Source: Burkholderiales bacterium RIFCSPHIGHO2_12_FULL_63_20
GTDB lineage: Bacteria; Pseudomonadota; Gammaproteobacteria; Burkholderiales; Burkholderiaceae_C
Reading direction: 5' to 3'
DNA: 64,000 nt
NCBI GenBank assembly: GCA_001770775.1
Contig: MESA01000001.1
Coordinates: 146,641 to 210,640, forward strand
Shown piece by piece: positions 1 through 9,679 of the stretch (positions are counted from its first letter, which is position 1; every line of letters begins with the position of its first letter). The notes beneath the pieces were generated by a model, which did no database searches, was not told the DNA's origin, and saw only the letters and a list, made by a program, of their open reading frames with translations. The position numbers and the translations under genes are program-made.

Positions 1-1068
1 GTCCAGCAGCTCTTTGTACATGCCGATCAGGTCGGACAGGCGCCCACCCAGATCGGTGGCCATGGCGGCGGAGGTGAGGTAGTGCTGGGCCCAGTCTTCC
101 CGACCCTGCAGGGTCAGGGACCGCGCGGGCAAAGGGGCCCAGTCGCGCGCCGCGGGCACCAGCGTGGCGAGGGAGACGCGGTTGACGTACAGGCCCAGCA
201 CCAGCAGCACGGCGCGGTTGTCGCGGGCGGCCTCGTCTTGCAAACTCGGGGCCGACGCGGTGAACGCTCGCGCGAGGCTGCGTTGCTGGGCGGCGGCCAT
301 CAGGGGCGGCAACAGCACGCTGAGGGAAGGGTCCCAGCGGGGCGGGGCAGCGTGTGTTTGAGCGGCAGCAGGCTGGGTCAGCAACTGTGCCAGGTGGTGG
401 TGGGCGCGGGACAGGGCCTCGACCATCGCAGGCGGCACCAGCAGGGCCGACGCCTGGGCGCTCAGCTCAGCTCGCCAGCGCACCGTGGCCGAGACGCCGG
501 TCGGACTCATCTGCACGGTGTCGATGGCCAACAGGCCGAGTTCGGCCAGGTCACGCAGGCCGCGTGCTTCGGCGATGCGCCGCGCCACCCACAGGGCCAG
601 CACGGGTGGCACATTCAGCGTGCCCACCTGCACCGCCTGCAGGACGGGGGCGCCGCTGGGCGGGGCGCTGAGGTGCACCCGCACGTTCAACCAGTCACCC
701 AGGGGATGCAGGGCGTGCCAGGGCGTCTGGCGGATGGGCAGGCTCACCGCGATGTCGGCTCGCTGGTCGGACAAGCGCAAGGACGAGGGCGCGTGCAGCA
801 CGCGGGTGCCCATGTCCTGGGCGAGGGCCTGCGCCTGGGAGGCGGTCAGCGACAACGTCAGGGGTTCGCCGTGGAAGGCCTCGCGCAGCACGTCTCGGTT
901 GATGAGGCGGCGTGCCGCGTTCAGATCGCTGATGGCCAGCGGGGCAGCGGGCGCAGCCATGGGCTGGGGCTGCAGCGCCTGCGCCGCCAACCACAGGGCT
1001 GCGGTCGACAGCAGCACGGCGCTGGCGCCGAGTACGGAGAGAACCACCCACCAGGAACGTCGAGACAT
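1..1068 (-). CDS. Unidentified membrane-anchored protein, C-terminus cut off by window edge
   Basis: An open frame of 356 codons runs from an ATG at 1066-1068 to the window edge without a stop, so the C-terminus is missing. The protein begins with MSRRSWW and has one hydrophobic segment at about residues 7-30, followed by an Ala/Leu-rich region. This suggests an inner-membrane anchor or uncleaved signal with a periplasmic body. I recognise no family motif and assign no function. The next gene upstream on the same strand is a chemoreceptor ending only 38 bases away, so the two may be co-transcribed. The frame is continuous, and the open frames on the other strand here encode low-complexity Arg/Gly/Gln-rich peptides typical of antisense shadows. 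Confidence 0.7.
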   Translation of the reverse strand, partial: MSRRSWWVVLSVLGASAVLLSTAALWLAAQALQPQPMAAPAAPLAISDLNAARRLINRDVLREAFHGEPLTLSLTASQAQALAQDMGTRVLHAPSSLRLSDQRADIAVSLPIRQTPWHALHPLGDWLNVRVHLSAPPSGAPVLQAVQVGTLNVPPVLALWVARRIAEARGLRDLAELGLLAIDTVQMSPTGVSATVRWRAELSAQASALLVPPAMVEALSRAHHHLAQLLTQPAAAQTHAAPPRWDPSLSVLLPPLMAAAQQRSLARAFTASAPSLQDEAARDNRAVLLVLGLYVNRVSLATLVPAARDWAPLPARSLTLQGREDWAQHYLTSAAMATDLGGRLSDLIGMYKELLD

Positions 1069-1106
1069 CGGCGCAGTATGCCGTGATCGCGTCGCCCCGG
1101 CCGGGC

Positions 1107-2699
1107 TCAGGCCTGAATGGCCGCGTTGGCACTCACTTCGATGTGGAAGCGCTGTACCGTGCGCGACAGCTCCATGGCCTGCTGGCGAAGGCTGTCAGCG
1201 GCGGCGGCCGACTCCTCGACCAGGGCGGCGTTTTGCTGCGTCATCTGGTCAAGCTGGTTGATGGACTGGCTGACGTGACCGATGCCCATTGACTGCTGGC
1301 GGGTGGCCTCGGCGATCTCGCCCATGGCGTGGGTCACGCGCTGGATGGCGTCGACGATCTCGGTCATGACGGCGCCGGCTTCGCGCACCTTTTGCGAGCC
1401 CAGTTCCACCCGTTCGGTGGACTTGCCGATCAGGGCCTTGATCTCGCGGGCGGCCTCGGCGCTGCGTTGTGCCAGCGAGCGCACCTCGCCGGCCACCACG
1501 GCAAAGCCCCGACCCTGCTCGCCGGCGCGGGCCGCTTCCACTGCGGCGTTCAGTGCCAGGATATTGGTCTGGAAGGCGATGCCGTCGATCACGCCGATGA
1601 TGTCGGCAATCTGGCGAGAGGCCTGGCTGATGTCAGCCATCTGCGTGACCACGCTTTCCACCACCTCGCCGCCAGCGACGGCGCGCTGGCTGGCGGTGCT
1701 GGCCAGGTCGTTGGCGACGTGCGCCGAGTCGGCCGAGTTTTCCACCGTCTTGCTCAGCTCGTCCATGGCCGAGGAGGTGGACTGCAGGTTCGACGCCGTC
1801 TGCTCGGTGCGACTGGACAGGTCCTGGTTGCCAGCGGCAATCTGGGTGCTGGCCGTCAACATGCTTTCCGACGATTCACGCACCGAGGCCACCATCTCGC
1901 GCAGGCCGTCCTGCATCTGCTTCATCGAGACCATCAGGTGGGTGATCTCGTCGTGGCCACGCGGCTCGATGTCATGCGTCAGGTCGCCATGGGCGATGGC
2001 CTGCGTGATGTCTTCCGCACGGCGCAGCGGGCGCGTGATCGACAAGATGGTCAGCGCCATCAAAGGCAGGAAGATGAAGCCCGGCGAGAGCAGCAGACCC
2101 CACAGCAGGGCGATGGTGTTGATGACGCCATCGGCAGCCTTGACGCGACGCGCTTCGGCCAGTTCGGTGATGCTGTCGTTGAGGGTGTTGACCTGACGCT
2201 CGATGGCATCGGCTTGTGCCCGAGCCGACTCGCTGCCCTGATAGGCCTCGGCCGACGAGGTGATGGCCAGATCGGTCACCATCTTCAGGGTGGGCTCCAG
2301 GGCCTGGCCATAACTGGCCAGCTTGGGCCTCAGTGCCTGAACCTGCGCCGCAATGGCTTCGCTGGGGGCCACTTCCTGCAGGGCTTGGGTGGCCTGATCG
2401 GTCGCTTCCAGCGCCGCTTGCCAGGCCTTGACCTCGGCCTGGGCCGAGACCGAGTCGCCCGCATTGATGATGGCGGCTTTTTCATGGCCGCGCAGGGCCG
2501 ACAGGTTCAGGGCCAGCTTGCCCATGCGCTGCACCGCGGCGAATTCCTGCTGGGTGAAGGCGTCGAACTCGCCTTTGAGGGACCACAGCTGCCAACTCAT
2601 CCCAGAGCCGACGATGGAGCCAATGCCCACCACCAGGACCATGCAGGTTATCAGGCGGGAGCGGATGGAGAATCTCCGCAACCAGGTGATCAAGTTCAT
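1107..2699 (-). CDS. Methyl-accepting chemotaxis protein
   Basis: Transmembrane chemoreceptor that would signal through CheW/CheA to the flagellar motor. The 530-aa protein has TM1 at about 13-34, a four-helix-bundle type periplasmic domain of about 155 residues, TM2 at about 193-217, a HAMP region to about 270, and a cytoplasmic coiled-coil signalling domain. The highly conserved hairpin tip ([20 protein letters not shown]) and flanking methylation helices are intact. The C-terminus (SANAAIQA) lacks an NWETF-type CheR/CheB tethering pentapeptide. The ATG is preceded by GAGGAG at good spacing. The ligand cannot be read from the sequence. A second receptor with a nearly identical signalling tip lies at 6716-8221, but no che genes are in the window. 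Confidence 0.95.
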   Translation of the reverse strand: MNLITWLRRFSIRSRLITCMVLVVGIGSIVGSGMSWQLWSLKGEFDAFTQQEFAAVQRMGKLALNLSALRGHEKAAIINAGDSVSAQAEVKAWQAALEATDQATQALQEVAPSEAIAAQVQALRPKLASYGQALEPTLKMVTDLAITSSAEAYQGSESARAQADAIERQVNTLNDSITELAEARRVKAADGVINTIALLWGLLLSPGFIFLPLMALTILSITRPLRRAEDITQAIAHGDLTHDIEPRGHDEITHLMVSMKQMQDGLREMVASVRESSESMLTASTQIAAGNQDLSSRTEQTASNLQSTSSAMDELSKTVENSADSAHVANDLASTASQRAVAGGEVVESVVTQMADISQASRQIADIIGVIDGIAFQTNILALNAAVEAARAGEQGRGFAVVAGEVRSLAQRSAEAAREIKALIGKSTERVELGSQKVREAGAVMTEIVDAIQRVTHAMGEIAEATRQQSMGIGHVSQSINQLDQMTQQNAALVEESAAAADSLRQQAMELSRTVQRFHIEVSANAAIQA

Positions 2700-2792
2700 G
2701 TGCCGACACTCCTCAAGCTGACAACAGGACGCCCTTCGCGCGGTCCCGAAATGGATGGCCTTGAGTATCGACGCAGAATCACCCCAGTGGGG

Positions 2793-3689
2793 TCAATAAA
2801 ACCTCGATTGACCTGGGGGGCGCGTCTTGAAACGACGGTGAACCCACAAATATTGCGCAGGTTGCTTGAGAATTTCGTGCTCGATGAAGCGGTTCATGTG
2901 CGCGGCATCGGCCTCGGCATCGCTGGTCGGAAAGTCGTGCAAGGCGGGCAGGAAGCGCACCCGCCAGCCCTGGCCACTCGGCAGCAGCTCGGTGATCACG
3001 GGTTGCACCACCATGTTGAGCATGCGGGCCATGCGCGAGGGCGCCAGCAGCGTGGCCGCCGGCACGCCGAAAAAGGGCACAAAGGCGGCATCTTTGCTGC
3101 CGAAGTCCATGTCTGGCAGGTTGAAGAACCCTCGGCCTTCCTTGATGGCGCGCAGCAGGGGTTTGACCGAGTCGCTGCGCGGGAAGATCTGGGCGTCGCC
3201 AAAGCGCAGACGGCCGCGTTTCATCAGCTTGTCCATCAGCGGGTGGCTTTGCGCCTGGTAGATGGAGGCGCCAGGGCGTGCCTGACACAGCAGGATGGCC
3301 GCACCGGCCACATCCAGCCCCACGAAATGCGGGCACAGCCACATGGTGGCGCGGCCTTCGGTCTGGTAGACCCGCTCGGCCAGTTCGATGTCGCCTTCGA
3401 CCTGGATCAGGCTGCGGATGCGCTCGGGCGAGGCCCACCACAGCACGGCACGGTCCAGCAGGCTCTGGGTGAGCCACCGGAAGTGCTGTTTCAGCAGGGT
3501 TTCACGCTCGGCAGGCGGCATGTCGGGGAAGCACAGCGCCAAGTTGCGCAGGCCCACCTTGCGGCGTGAACCCGCCACGCGATAGAGCAAACCGCCCAGG
3601 CGGTGGGCCAGAGCGGCCAGCCAGGGCAGGGGCAGCCAGTGCAGCAGCCACAGCAGGCCCAGGGCCAGACGCAGACCGATCTCCTTCAT
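2793..3689 (-). CDS. LpxL/HtrB-family lipid A acyltransferase (second of tandem pair)
   Basis: Membrane-bound late acyltransferase of the lysophospholipid acyltransferase superfamily, expected to add a secondary acyl chain to lipid A from acyl-ACP at the inner membrane. The 298-aa protein has an N-terminal hydrophobic helix (about residues 8-35) and the catalytic H(X)4D motif as His121/Asp126 in CPHFVGLD. Its C-terminal YLWVHRRFK block is typical of the family. The ATG overlaps the stop of the upstream acyltransferase by 4 bases (ATGA), so the two are translationally coupled. The genes are only moderately similar to each other, which suggests different acyl-chain or position specificity. Which one is LpxL and which LpxM cannot be told from sequence alone. 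Confidence 0.92.
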   Translation of the reverse strand: MKEIGLRLALGLLWLLHWLPLPWLAALAHRLGGLLYRVAGSRRKVGLRNLALCFPDMPPAERETLLKQHFRWLTQSLLDRAVLWWASPERIRSLIQVEGDIELAERVYQTEGRATMWLCPHFVGLDVAGAAILLCQARPGASIYQAQSHPLMDKLMKRGRLRFGDAQIFPRSDSVKPLLRAIKEGRGFFNLPDMDFGSKDAAFVPFFGVPAATLLAPSRMARMLNMVVQPVITELLPSGQGWRVRFLPALHDFPTSDAEADAAHMNRFIEHEILKQPAQYLWVHRRFKTRPPGQSRFY

Positions 3690-4594
3690 GGCTGGCCCTC
3701 AGCGCCGGTGGCCGAGGTCAGGATCTCGGCGCGGGGGCTCTTGTAGCGGTTGTATCCCCACAGGTACTGATCGGGTGCTTGCATGATCATCTCTTCCATC
3801 AGCCGGTTCACGGCGGCGGCGGATTGTGCCGCATCGCCGCTGGCGAGCACTTGCTCAATGTCAGCGGCCACGCGGTCGGCATGCACGATGTAGTCGCAGC
3901 CGTGGCGCCGCCGTGCGCGCCAGCCCAGGCGCTCGCCGCGCAGCAACACGACGGCGCAGCCGGTCTGGGCGACGAGCTTGGCGGCCATCGTCATCGTGTA
4001 GGCCTGGCGGCCGAAAAACGGTGCCCACCCCCCCATGCCCTCGGGCGGGACCTGGTCGGGCAGCAGGCCGACGGTCTCGCCTTTCTTGAGGGCGCGCAGC
4101 ATCTGGCGCACGCCGCTGAGGGTGGCCGGGCTGGTCAGCATGCCGGGGCGGTTGCGGGCGTTTTTCATCAGCTCGGCCAGCCAGGCCTGCTTGGCCGGGC
4201 GGTACAGCGCCGTGACGGGCTTGTGCGCGCCAAAGCGCTCGGCGTAGGCCTGGGCCGTGATCTCGAAGCAGCCCAGGTGCGGCGTGAGCAGCAGCAGGCC
4301 GCGGCCTTCGGCCAGGGCCGCGTCGACCACCTCGGGGCGCACCCAGCGCACACTGTCACCCAGGGGCAGCTCGCGGGGGCGTCCCCACAGCCGAGGCGAT
4401 TCGCTGACCATCTTGCCAGCATGGGCCACGGCCTGCCAGCGTTGCCAGCGGCTCAGTCCGGCGGCGCTGGCGTGCGCGTTCAGACGCTGACGGTATGAGG
4501 GGGACAAGAGGTAGGCCAGCCAGCCCAGCAGGCTCCCCAAGGGGTGCAGCAGGGCCAGCGGCCAGCGCGAGAGCATGAAAAACAGGCGGGCCAT
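3686..4594 (-). CDS. LpxL/HtrB-family lipid A acyltransferase (first of tandem pair)
   Basis: First gene of a two-gene lipid A acylation operon divergent from metK, a gene order common in Burkholderiales. I chose the ATG at 4592-4594 (MARLFFML) over an upstream start because it puts the membrane helix at the N terminus as in the family, giving 302 aa. The catalytic motif is the H(X)4E variant, His106/Glu111 in TPHLGCFE. The C-terminal block YLWGYNRYK is the usual family ending. The stop overlaps the next start by 4 bases. The role in acyloxyacylation of lipid A is inferred from family membership. Confidence 0.92.
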   Translation of the reverse strand: MARLFFMLSRWPLALLHPLGSLLGWLAYLLSPSYRQRLNAHASAAGLSRWQRWQAVAHAGKMVSESPRLWGRPRELPLGDSVRWVRPEVVDAALAEGRGLLLLTPHLGCFEITAQAYAERFGAHKPVTALYRPAKQAWLAELMKNARNRPGMLTSPATLSGVRQMLRALKKGETVGLLPDQVPPEGMGGWAPFFGRQAYTMTMAAKLVAQTGCAVVLLRGERLGWRARRRHGCDYIVHADRVAADIEQVLASGDAAQSAAAVNRLMEEMIMQAPDQYLWGYNRYKSPRAEILTSATGAEGQP

Positions 4595-4668
4595 GGACAG
4601 GGTTTGAGCCAGAACACAAAACCCTGATCTTCGCAGATCCCGGCGCTGCACGGTCCGGCGAGTTTGGC

Positions 4669-4674
4669 TACACT
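4669..4674 (+). promoter_or_regulatory. Possible -10 element for metK
   Basis: TACACT lies about 140 bases before the metK start and matches the sigma-70 -10 consensus at four of six positions. I see no convincing -35. The leader between here and metK shows no SAM-binding aptamer that I recognise. Confidence 0.3.
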
Positions 4675-4816
4675 ATGCCCATCGCCGAGTTAACAGGACA
4701 ACTTGCGGGGCGATTCACAAAATCCGCTAAAGCGTTCGCCGCTGCGCACAGTGATGACTGACACAGCCTTGGCGACGCCGAGGTCTCTCTCAACATCATC
4801 TTTCTTGGAGCGCAAC

Positions 4817-6004
4817 GTGTCGAACGACTTCCTCTTCACTTCTGAATCCGTCTCTGAAGGTCACCCCGACAAGGTGGCCGACCAGATCTCCGACGCGATC
4901 CTGGACGCCATCTTCGAGCAGGACCCGCTGTCGCGCGTGGCCGCCGAGACCCTGACCAACACCGGTCTGGTCGTGCTGGCCGGTGAGATCACCACCAATG
5001 CCCACGTCGACTACATCCAGGTCGCCCGTGACACCATCAAGCGTATTGGCTACGACAACACCGAGTACGGCATCGACTACAAGGGTTGTGCGGTGCTGGT
5101 GGCCTATGACAAGCAGTCCAACGATATCGCCCAGGGCGTGGACCACGCTTCGGACGACCACCTCAACATCGGTGCCGGTGACCAGGGCCTGATGTTTGGC
5201 TATGCCTGCGACGAGACGCCCGAGCTGATGCCCGCGCCCATCTATTACGCCCACCGCCTGATGGAGCGCCAGGCCCAGTTGCGCAAGGACGGTCGCCTGC
5301 CTTTCCTGCGTCCAGACGCCAAGAGCCAGGTCACGATGCGTTATGTGGACGGCAAGCCCCACAGCATCGACACCGTGGTGCTGTCGACCCAGCACAGCCC
5401 CGACCAGTCCGAAGACCAGCACCACATGAAGGCCAGCTTCACCGAGGCCATCATCGAAGAGATCATCAAGCCCGTGCTGCCCAAGGAATGGCTGCAGAAC
5501 ACGCGCTACCTGGTCAACCCGACCGGCCGTTTCGTGATTGGTGGCCCGCAAGGCGACTGTGGCCTGACCGGCCGCAAGATCATCGTCGACACCTACGGCG
5601 GTGCCTGCCCGCACGGCGGTGGCGCGTTCTCGGGCAAAGACCCCTCCAAGGTGGACCGCTCGGCCGCTTACGCCGCCCGTTATGTGGCCAAGAACATCGT
5701 GGCGGCCGGCCTGGCCCGTCAGTGCCAGGTGCAGGTGGCGTACGCCATTGGTGTGGCCAAGCCCATGAACATCACGGTCTACACCGAAGGCACCGGCGTC
5801 ATCCCTGACGAGAAGCTGTCCGCCCTGGTGGCCGAGCACTTCGACCTGCGTCCCAAGGGCATCATCCAGATGCTGGACCTGCTGCGCCCGATCTACCAAA
5901 AGACGGCCGCGTACGGTCACTTCGGTCGCGAAGAGCCCGAGTTCACCTGGGAGCGCACGGACAAGGCCCAGGTGCTGCGGGACGCAGCGGGCCTGAAAGG
6001 CTGA
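4817..6004 (+). CDS. metK: S-adenosylmethionine synthase
   Basis: Cytosolic tetrameric enzyme making S-adenosylmethionine from ATP and methionine. The true start is the GTG at 4817-4819 ([10 protein letters not shown]...), 6 bases after GGAG; the longer in-frame extension upstream has no family similarity. This gives 395 aa, close to the 384 of E. coli MetK. Signature blocks are present: SEGHPDK at the N terminus, [10 protein letters not shown] in the middle, and the glycine-rich [19 protein letters not shown]. It is divergent from the lipid A acyltransferase operon and followed by a strong terminator, so it is probably monocistronic. It supplies the SAM whose by-product is recycled by ahcY at 15 kb. 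Confidence 0.98.
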   Translation: MSNDFLFTSESVSEGHPDKVADQISDAILDAIFEQDPLSRVAAETLTNTGLVVLAGEITTNAHVDYIQVARDTIKRIGYDNTEYGIDYKGCAVLVAYDKQSNDIAQGVDHASDDHLNIGAGDQGLMFGYACDETPELMPAPIYYAHRLMERQAQLRKDGRLPFLRPDAKSQVTMRYVDGKPHSIDTVVLSTQHSPDQSEDQHHMKASFTEAIIEEIIKPVLPKEWLQNTRYLVNPTGRFVIGGPQGDCGLTGRKIIVDTYGGACPHGGGAFSGKDPSKVDRSAAYAARYVAKNIVAAGLARQCQVQVAYAIGVAKPMNITVYTEGTGVIPDEKLSALVAEHFDLRPKGIIQMLDLLRPIYQKTAAYGHFGREEPEFTWERTDKAQVLRDAAGLKG

Positions 6005-6047
6005 GCTGCGCGATGCGGCCTCCAGGGTTGACACACCCGTGCACAAT

Positions 6048-6072
6048 GAAAGGCCGCCTCGTGCGGCCTTTT
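6048..6072 (+). terminator. Rho-independent terminator of metK
   Basis: AAAGGCCGC and GCGGCCTTTT form a 9-10 bp stem around a short CTCGT loop, followed by a T-rich run. It lies 44 bases after the metK stop. Confidence 0.8.
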
Positions 6073-6092
6073 GCTTTTCTGGGGGACCCCGC

Positions 6093-6728
6093 ATGAACGT
6101 TCGCACGCACCTGCCCGAAGCCGGCTGGCTGGCCATCATCCTGGCGGTGCTCGCCTGGTCCTGGGTCGGCGCCTACGACCCCGGCGTCTGGGTGATGGAG
6201 GTGGCGCCGGTGTTCATCGCGGTGCCCGTGCTGGCCTTCACGCGCCAGCGCTTTCCGCTCACGCCGCTGGTCTATGCCCTGATCCTGGTCCACGCCATCA
6301 TCCTGATGGTGGGCGGGCACTACACCTATGCCCGCGTGCCGCTGGGCTTTTGGCTGCAGGAGTGGTTCGATTTCAGCCGCAACCACTACGACCGCATCGG
6401 CCACTTGGCGCAGGGCTTCATCCCCGCCATGGTGGCGCGAGAAATCCTGCTGCGTCAGACCCCCTTGAAGCCGGGTGGCTGGCTGTTCACTCTGGTGACC
6501 AGCGTGGCGCTGGCCATCAGCGCCGTCTACGAGTTCGTGGAATGGTGGGCCGCGCTGGCGCTGGGCGCCGGGGCCGACGAGTTCCTGGCCACCCAGGGTG
6601 ATCCGTTTGACACCCAGGCCGACATGCTGATGGCCACCCTGGGCGCCATGCTGGCGCAGGTGCTTCTGGCACGGTGGCACGACCGTCAGTTGGCGGCCCT
6701 CAAGCCGCGGCGGCCTCAGCCCCGCTGA
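6093..6728 (+). CDS. DUF2238 (YjdF-like) inner-membrane protein
   Basis: Integral membrane protein of 211 aa with about five or six hydrophobic segments. The start at ATG 6093 follows a GGGGGAC ribosome-binding site. The central block [14 protein letters not shown] and the later [12 protein letters not shown] are characteristic of the DUF2238/YjdF family, and the conserved His, Asp and Glu residues could line a channel or metal site. No biochemical role is established that I can name. The gene begins just after the metK terminator and its 3' end overlaps the convergent chemoreceptor gene by 13 bases. Confidence 0.85.
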   Translation: MNVRTHLPEAGWLAIILAVLAWSWVGAYDPGVWVMEVAPVFIAVPVLAFTRQRFPLTPLVYALILVHAIILMVGGHYTYARVPLGFWLQEWFDFSRNHYDRIGHLAQGFIPAMVAREILLRQTPLKPGGWLFTLVTSVALAISAVYEFVEWWAALALGAGADEFLATQGDPFDTQADMLMATLGAMLAQVLLARWHDRQLAALKPRRPQPR

Positions 6729-8221
6729 GCGTCGGTCTGGAAGGCGTTGACCGCAGCGGCCAGGCGTTGCGCCTGTTCGGTGAGGCTGGCGGCGGCCGCA
6801 GTCGACTCTTCCACCAAGGCGGCGTTTTGCTGCGTCATCTGGTCGAGCTGGCTCACGGCCTGGTTGATCTGGCCGATGCTGCTGCTTTGTTCGGCCGCGG
6901 CGGTCGAGATCTCGCTGATCACGCTGCTGACACGCACCACGTCGTTGACGATCTCCTGCATGGTCTTGCCGGCGTCCTGCACCAGCTGCGTGCCGGATTC
7001 GACCTGGCTCACCGAGGCGCCGATCAGGCCCTTGATTTCGCGGGCGGCTTCGGCGCTGCGCTGAGCCAGTGTGCGCACCTCGCCGGCCACCACGGCAAAG
7101 CCGCGGCCCTGCTCACCCGCGCGGGCCGCTTCCACGGCGGCATTCAAGGCCAGGATGTTGGTCTGGAAGGCAATCCCGTCGATCACGCCGATGATGTCGC
7201 CAATTTTGCGTGACGCCTGGGCGATGCCGTCCATGTTGCTCACCACCCGGTCCATCACCTCGCCGCCGCGGCGTGCTGTGGCCGAGGCCTGCTCGACCAG
7301 GGCGTGGGCCTGCTGGGCGGCATGGGCCGACTCCTGCACATTGCCCGTCAGCTCGATCATCGACGAGGCGGTTTCTTCCAGGTTGGCAGCCGTCTGTTCG
7401 GTGCGGTTGGAGAGGTCCTGGTTGCCCACGGCGATCTCGTTGGACGCCGTGAAGATGCTGTCCGTGGTGTGGCGCACATCGCCCACCAGGCGGTTCAACG
7501 AGCTGCTCAAGGTACCCAGCGAGCCCAGCAACTGGCCAATCTCATCCTGGCTGTGGGTGTTGACGCGCACGCGCAGGTCGCCAGCGGCCATTTGGGCGGC
7601 GGCGGACACGGCGGTGTTCAGCGGCCGTCGAATCGAGCGGATCAGCAAGGCGGCCCCCAGGGCCATGGTGCTGAGCACCACTCCACCCATCACGCCGGCC
7701 AGCAGCACGGTCTTGCTGCGTTCTTCGGCAATCTGGTGGCGCAGGGCAATGGCGGCGCGCGGCTGCATGGCCGCGAACTCGCGCAGGGCCTCGGCGTAGG
7801 TCTGCATGGCGGGGACCACCTGCTCGGGCGTGGCCAGGGCCTGGGTGAGTTGCGCCTGGGCGGCGTCGATGCGCGCCAGCTGGGTGCGGTCCGCCTCGTC
7901 CAGCGCCAGGGCGTCCAGTTGCTGGCGCAGCGTGGTCAGGCTGGCCTGAGCCTGCTGGCGCGTGTCGGCCAGCACGGTGCGGGCGAGCTCATCACCGTTC
8001 AGCGCCAGCGCGGCCGACCGGTTGGCCTCGACCTCACTGAGGCTGGTCCATTGCTGGGCCACCGACAACTTCGCATCGATCACCTCGGAGGCCGCCTCGG
8101 AGCGCCCCTTGAGGCTGGCCGTACGCCACCCCGAAAAGCCGACGACGAAAATGTTGGCGATGATCAGAAAGATCACGCCCAGCCAAAGTTTGCGGGCGAT
8201 GCCCAGGTTGTGAAGACGCAT
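6716..8221 (-). CDS. Methyl-accepting chemotaxis protein
   Basis: Second chemoreceptor. I place the start at the ATG ending at 8221 ([15 protein letters not shown]), because receptors of this type begin immediately before TM1 with such a sequence; an ATG ending at 8275 would add 18 residues. The product is about 501 aa with TM1 at about 12-30, a helical periplasmic domain, TM2 near 175-197, HAMP, and the signalling domain with the invariant hairpin tip. No NWETF pentapeptide is present. Its periplasmic domain differs from the receptor at 1107-2699, so a different stimulus is expected. The 3' end overlaps the convergent DUF2238 gene by 13 bases. Confidence 0.93.
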   Translation of the reverse strand: MRLHNLGIARKLWLGVIFLIIANIFVVGFSGWRTASLKGRSEAASEVIDAKLSVAQQWTSLSEVEANRSAALALNGDELARTVLADTRQQAQASLTTLRQQLDALALDEADRTQLARIDAAQAQLTQALATPEQVVPAMQTYAEALREFAAMQPRAAIALRHQIAEERSKTVLLAGVMGGVVLSTMALGAALLIRSIRRPLNTAVSAAAQMAAGDLRVRVNTHSQDEIGQLLGSLGTLSSSLNRLVGDVRHTTDSIFTASNEIAVGNQDLSNRTEQTAANLEETASSMIELTGNVQESAHAAQQAHALVEQASATARRGGEVMDRVVSNMDGIAQASRKIGDIIGVIDGIAFQTNILALNAAVEAARAGEQGRGFAVVAGEVRTLAQRSAEAAREIKGLIGASVSQVESGTQLVQDAGKTMQEIVNDVVRVSSVISEISTAAAEQSSSIGQINQAVSQLDQMTQQNAALVEESTAAAASLTEQAQRLAAAVNAFQTDAQRG

Positions 8222-8283
8222 GCCGACGGCCGGAGAAGGGGGCGACACCCCCGGATGAAAAAGTGACGCGCCCATGTTGCGTG

Positions 8284-8305
8284 TGATTCAGGTTGTCATG
8301 AATCA
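8284..8305. repeat. Inverted repeat between chemoreceptor and HD-GYP genes
   Basis: TGATTCA and TGAATCA form a perfect 7-base inverted repeat separated by 8 bases. It lies in the AT-richer divergent control region, and the inner bases include a TTGTCA that could act as a -35 on the plus strand. The dyad spacing suits a dimeric regulator, but none is identified. Confidence 0.4.
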
Positions 8306-8431
8306 GGTTTAGGGATAACCCTGATTAAAATGATGCCAATAGCGGTGATTTCACGCACCGCTTTGGAACGCCGCGCGTTTGTCGTCCTAAGATCAGGTCA
8401 TTCGCAGCAAAGGCTGCATCCCCAGCTGAAC

Positions 8432-9658
8432 ATGCTCCGAAAGATTCCCACCGATCATCTGCGCGTTGGCATGCACGTCCACGAGGTGTGCGGCTCCTGG
8501 CTGGATCACCCCTTCTGGCGAGGCTCCTTTGACGTGAGCGACGACGCACAGATCCGCCAGCTCGGCGCGATCCGCGAGGTCATCATCGACACTGACAAGG
8601 GCCGCGACGTGGACATGGCCGTGATGGACGACATCGAGGTGCCATCCACCGATTTCACGGACCTGCCCGAGCCCCTGTCCAGTGCGCCAGCGCCCGCACC
8701 ACCGCCCCAGCAACGCACCACCTTTGGCGATGAGCTCGCGCAGGCCGGGCGTGTGCTGGCGAAGTCCCGCGAGGCCATGCGCACCCTGTTTCAGGATGCC
8801 CGCATGGGCAAGGCCCTGGACACCGAGCACTGCCTGCCGCTGGTCAACGAGATTGCCGATTCGGTCCAGCGCAACCCCGGTGCCTTGGTCAGCCTGGCGC
8901 GCCTGAAGACGAGCGACGCCTACACCTTCATGCACTCGGTGGCGGTGTGCGCCCTGATGGTGTCGCTGGCCCGCCAGCTGCAGCTGAGCGAGGCCCAGGC
9001 CCGCGAAGCCGGCATGGCCGGTCTGGTGCACGACATGGGCAAGGCCCTGATGCCGCTGGAGGTGCTCAACAAGCCCGGCGCCCTCACGCAAGAAGAGTTC
9101 GCCATCATGAAAAGCCACCCCGAAGAGGGCTACAAGCTTCTGAAGGAAGGTGGCGCTGTGGGCCCAGTGTCGCTGGACGTGTGCCTGCACCACCATGAAA
9201 AGGTCAATGGCCGAGGCTACCCCAAGGGCCTCAAGGGTGACGAGATCAGCCTGTACGCCAAGATGGGCGCGGTGTGCGACGTCTACGACGCCATCACGTC
9301 CAACCGACCCTATAAGGCCGGCTGGGACCCGGCCGACTCGCTCATGAAGATGGCGGCGTGGACCAAGGAAGGGCATTTTGACGAACGCGTCTTCCAGGCC
9401 TTCGTCAAGAGCATCGGCATCTACCCCACCGGTTCCCTGGTCAAGCTGCAGTCTGGCCGCCTGGCCGTGGTGGTGGAGCAAGGCGCCAGCTCGCTGCTGT
9501 CGCCCATCGTGCGGGTGTTTTTCTCGACCAAATCGAATCAGCCGATCCCGGTCGAGCTGCTGGATCTGGGCAAGACCGTGGACCAGATCGTGTCGCGCGA
9601 GTCCAAGAGCCAGTGGGGGTTCCAGAACCTCGATCAGCTCTGGAATCAGGCGGGCTGA
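8432..9658 (+). CDS. HD-GYP cyclic-di-GMP phosphodiesterase with DUF3391 domain
   Basis: Predicted soluble enzyme that hydrolyses c-di-GMP to GMP. The ATG at 8432 (MLRKIPTDHLRVGMHV) matches the usual start of the DUF3391 N-terminal domain (about residues 1-120), giving 408 aa. A proline-rich linker follows, then an HD-GYP domain at about 150-350. The metal-binding HD pair is in HDMGK (His200/Asp201). The diagnostic GYP is at 262-264, preceded by an HHHEKVNGRG block. All motifs are intact, so activity is expected. It is divergent from a chemoreceptor gene, which hints at a motility or biofilm role. Confidence 0.95.
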   Translation: MLRKIPTDHLRVGMHVHEVCGSWLDHPFWRGSFDVSDDAQIRQLGAIREVIIDTDKGRDVDMAVMDDIEVPSTDFTDLPEPLSSAPAPAPPPQQRTTFGDELAQAGRVLAKSREAMRTLFQDARMGKALDTEHCLPLVNEIADSVQRNPGALVSLARLKTSDAYTFMHSVAVCALMVSLARQLQLSEAQAREAGMAGLVHDMGKALMPLEVLNKPGALTQEEFAIMKSHPEEGYKLLKEGGAVGPVSLDVCLHHHEKVNGRGYPKGLKGDEISLYAKMGAVCDVYDAITSNRPYKAGWDPADSLMKMAAWTKEGHFDERVFQAFVKSIGIYPTGSLVKLQSGRLAVVVEQGASSLLSPIVRVFFSTKSNQPIPVELLDLGKTVDQIVSRESKSQWGFQNLDQLWNQAG

Positions 9659-9679
9659 GCCCGCCGGCCCCACCCAGCT

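Noticed and set aside
4595-4816. SAM riboswitch before metK
   Set aside because: No SAM-I, SAM-II, SAM-IV or SAM/SAH aptamer blocks are visible in the leader.
6028-6047. TTGACA after metK as a promoter for the DUF2238 gene
   Set aside because: No -10 lies at proper spacing, and the position 17 bases downstream is inside the metK terminator stem.
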